From Loxodes magnus (taxonomy: Eukaryota; Ciliophora; Karyorelictea; Loxodida; Loxodidae), in assembly GCA_946699065.1 (NCBI GenBank), contig CAMPDV010000017.1:558001-622000 (forward strand): 64,000 nucleotides of DNA, written 5' to 3'. Of the stretch, positions 61,860 to 64,000 are shown one piece after another. The position numbers and the translations under genes were made by a program. Each line of letters starts with the position of its first letter. Position 1 is the first letter of the stretch. The notes below the pieces were generated by a model. It saw nothing but the letters and a program-made list of their open reading frames with translations. It searched no databases and was not told the DNA's origin.

Positions 61860-62275
61860 GATTATAGAGCATGTAGCATCTCATTGGCGCGCAGCTCTTT
61901 CAGTATTAATATTTAAAAAAGTGTTCTCAAAAGTTTGATTTCATTCTATTCGTCCTATGCGTCCAAAGAGTCACTTCATCTTCTCTAAGTAGGGAATCTG
62001 CTTATTAAAAATTATTCTAAGATCTTGAGTCAAATGCTTCAGTCTTCTAGAATAAGATCCAAATAAAAATATGTTATTAATTAGAAGACTCGACAGTCAA
62101 ACTTTCATACTGTTAGAGAGAACCCTCGGGGTAAGTTAGACATATTTCAACTAAGCTTATCCACCCTTCCCCATGGTGGTATTTAGTGCGAGAATACTAG
62201 CAATAAAGTATACATTGCACCAGGTTACTTACTAGATTTTCTGAGGCGGCCGGCATCCATTTTATATTATATTAA
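61860..62275 (+). repeat. GC-richer element R3 sharing only the R1/R2 stem motif
   Basis: It begins GATTATAGAGCATGTAGCAT and CTCATTGGCGCGCAGCTCTT, the same 41-bp motif that starts R1 and R2. It continues with about 370 bp of unrelated sequence of raised G+C, including GAGAACCCTCGGGG, a CCACCCTTCCCCATGGTGG inverted-repeat segment (62162-62180) and GAGGCGGCCGGC near the end. No tandem 19-bp array is present, although one unit-like TTCAGTATTAAT follows the motif. No convincing protein is encoded and I could not match it to tRNA, 5S, SRP or spliceosomal RNA. Confidence 0.55.
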
Positions 62276-62734
62276 TAAAATGCTTAAAAGAAAATATATA
62301 TAATGGTAGAAAGTAATTTTTTATATACCTCTTAATAAATAAAAGGAGCAAGTAAAGATTAACTTTCGATTTAAAAAACAATAAAAAAAACTTTTACTTC
62401 AGATTTTAAGAGATTTTTTCAATTTATTAGATTTTAATCTTTAAGATTGAAAGGATAAAAGAAAAATGCTTTCATGGATTTTTAGGAATAAAGACATAAA
62501 TTAGATAAAGGTTTATTTAATGTTTCCAAAAAAGTTTTTTTCCAAAAGTAACATCACAAGCATTAAATATTTATTGTAAGTTTACATTTATGAATATATA
62601 AGCAAGAAAAAAATTTATTATTATATAATAAATTAAATATATTAAATTTAAACTTATTAAAAATATAGAAAAGCAAGAAAATAGATTTACTAACTGATTC
62701 ATTACTATTTAATAAATTATTTTAAAAGTAACTC
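62276..62734. other. AT-rich spacer
   Basis: Nothing recognised between R3 and the second direct-repeat arm. Confidence 0.4.
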
Positions 62735-63990
62735 CCTCAATGTTAGGAATTTATAATGAATAGAATAATTGAATATTAAAGTTAGGCTAAGAATGATTTC
62801 CATTCCTTTAATTTAGATAAATCAAAGGGCTGAAATTACTTGTTATCTTATTTGGATAATTTAAATTCTTAATCTTAAGCTATTAGAGATATTATGGCTA
62901 TCCTAATTTTTGAGCCCACTATGTAAGAATCTCACTTTTAATTAATTGAATAGTTATTTCTAAAAATACGATTATTTCAATAAATATAATCCTTTATAAT
63001 AGATATTACCATTTTACTCTAATAAGTCTTCTACTAAATTATTTTATTGCCTATTTGTATTATAATCAATTATAGCTACATTTATGTATTGCTAAGATTA
63101 AAGTTAAATTGTCAAAAGAGCAAATTTAAATAAAAGCTAACTAAGTTCCTTTGATAAGTTATTTTTATCACTTTTCAAGTTTAATGCTTTAAACCTAATG
63201 ATAACTAGAGTTTTGCCTGTATAAAGATTAAAATTTATGCTAAATCATCTTGTTGCTATTTTAGTTTGTCTTTGAAAAATTTAACTTTTGAATAAAATTT
63301 TTGAAACTTAAACTTTATTTTATAGGTATGTCTACAGCTTTATTTTGAATAAACATTTTTAGTGTAGATTAAAAAAGCTGAAAAAGCTAAAAATTAACTA
63401 AGTACTAGTTTCTATAAAAATACTTTCAAAGTAAGCCTTTTGTTGTTAATTAATTCTAATCCTTTTATTTAGAAATAGTTAAGCTGAAATTCTTCTATAA
63501 TTGGATATGCTAGTAACTTTCCTACACTATAGTTAAATATATAAATAAGATTATTAATTAAGCATGAAGTTCATAAATGAGTAAAGTTTATTTAAAAGTG
63601 CTAAAGTCTCTTATATATTTCAGAATTAACTTAATAAGCATCTATCTGATATCTAATTATTCCTAAATACTTTTATCTTTGATAGCTTTAATTGAACTTA
63701 TTTAGTATACTAAGCTAAAATTAAAGTTGGTAGTTGGTTATAATTTAAATTAGTGCTAATAAATCTAAATTGCTGAGAATCTACTTTCGTTTTTAATTTA
63801 ATAAGGCAATAAAGAAGCTTTAAAGCTATTATCTAAGTTTGATCATGTTTAGGCTTTAATAGTTTTCTAATTAGACTTACCAGCTAAAATAGCATTGAAC
63901 ATTCTATTGATTAATACTAAAATTTAAGATGTTAAACTTGTAATTAATAGAGCTTTAATTTGATTTTAAAAGCACATGGTATTTTATAAT
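62735..63990 (+). repeat. Direct repeat arm 2, partner of 45820-46960
   Basis: Same orientation and order of matching blocks as arm 1, about 16.9 kb away. Arm 2 contains extra sequence (for example about 62890-63180) absent from arm 1. The repeat reaches almost to the window end and may continue. Confidence 0.65.
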
Positions 63991-64000
63991 TAATGCAATT

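Noticed and set aside
62140..62240. R3 as U1, U2, SRP or 5S RNA
   Set aside because: Isolated GGTAAGT- and CAGGTTACTTAC-like words occur, but none of the conserved blocks of these RNAs is present in order.
1..64000. Mitochondrial origin (AT-rich, TGA = Trp)
   Set aside because: UAR = Gln, spliceosomal-type GT...AG introns, an E2-fold protein, a signal-peptide receptor and gene-poor spacers indicate nuclear DNA.
1..64000. Telomere repeats, rRNA, tRNA or CRISPR arrays
   Set aside because: No C4A2/C3A3-type runs, no recognisable T-arm GGTTCRA with flanking stems, no regular spacer-repeat array; the 19-bp units in R1/R2 are contiguous, without spacers.

Overview
The window is roughly 80% A+T. 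It reads as nuclear DNA of a ciliate that uses a reassigned genetic code: inside clear protein homologies TAA and TAG stand for Gln and TGA stands for Trp, and TGA also terminates. This matches the karyorelict code (NCBI table 27, as in Loxodes). The heterotrich Condylostoma code (table 28) cannot be excluded. The support is internal. Two full-length paralogues exchange TGG with TGA and CAA/CAG with TAA/TAG at matching codons, and the conserved E2 tryptophan is written TGA. With the standard code almost no real gene is visible, so the coding calls here were made by translating both strands by hand with Gln/Trp readings. Genes are sparse. They carry very short introns (a conserved 19-nt intron in one family, 16 nt in another gene).

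Layout. 1-3430 (+): the 3' end of an alpha/beta-hydrolase gene (A1), then a broken leucine-rich-repeat copy (B1). 4681-5364 (-): a coiled-coil gene. 6209-6689: a GC-richer repeat (R1). 9611-10177 (-): a candidate gene. 12423-15448 (-): a deleted pseudogene (C1) of a large membrane protein, followed on the left arm by a candidate gene G (15614-16151). 19187-25002 (-): an inverted duplicate of the left end, LRR gene B2 and complete hydrolase A2, with a coiled-coil candidate between them. 26090-26533 (+): an E2-like protein without the catalytic cysteine. 28145-30541 (-): a third hydrolase (A3). 30891-31709 (+): a zinc-knuckle Gag/ORF1-like remnant. 34153-35422 (-): a coiled-coil gene. 35642-39617 (+): intact membrane protein C2. 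42386-43098 (-): a hypothetical gene. 43545-44028: repeat R2, an inverted copy of R1. 49696-53896 (+): membrane protein C3. 53897-64000: mostly empty, with a small ORF, an AT microsatellite, repeat R3 and the second copy of a 1.1-kb direct repeat.

Two families dominate. The A family joins a serine hydrolase (complete Ser-Asp-His triad) to a conserved C-terminal helical domain. The C family joins a signal peptide and a large ectodomain, part of it resembling type-1 periplasmic-binding/ANF-receptor folds, to about nine transmembrane helices, as a surface receptor or transporter would. Copies in both orientations, a pseudogene and shared flanks show that segmental duplication with inversion shaped the window. 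I see no telomere, rRNA, tRNA or CRISPR array.
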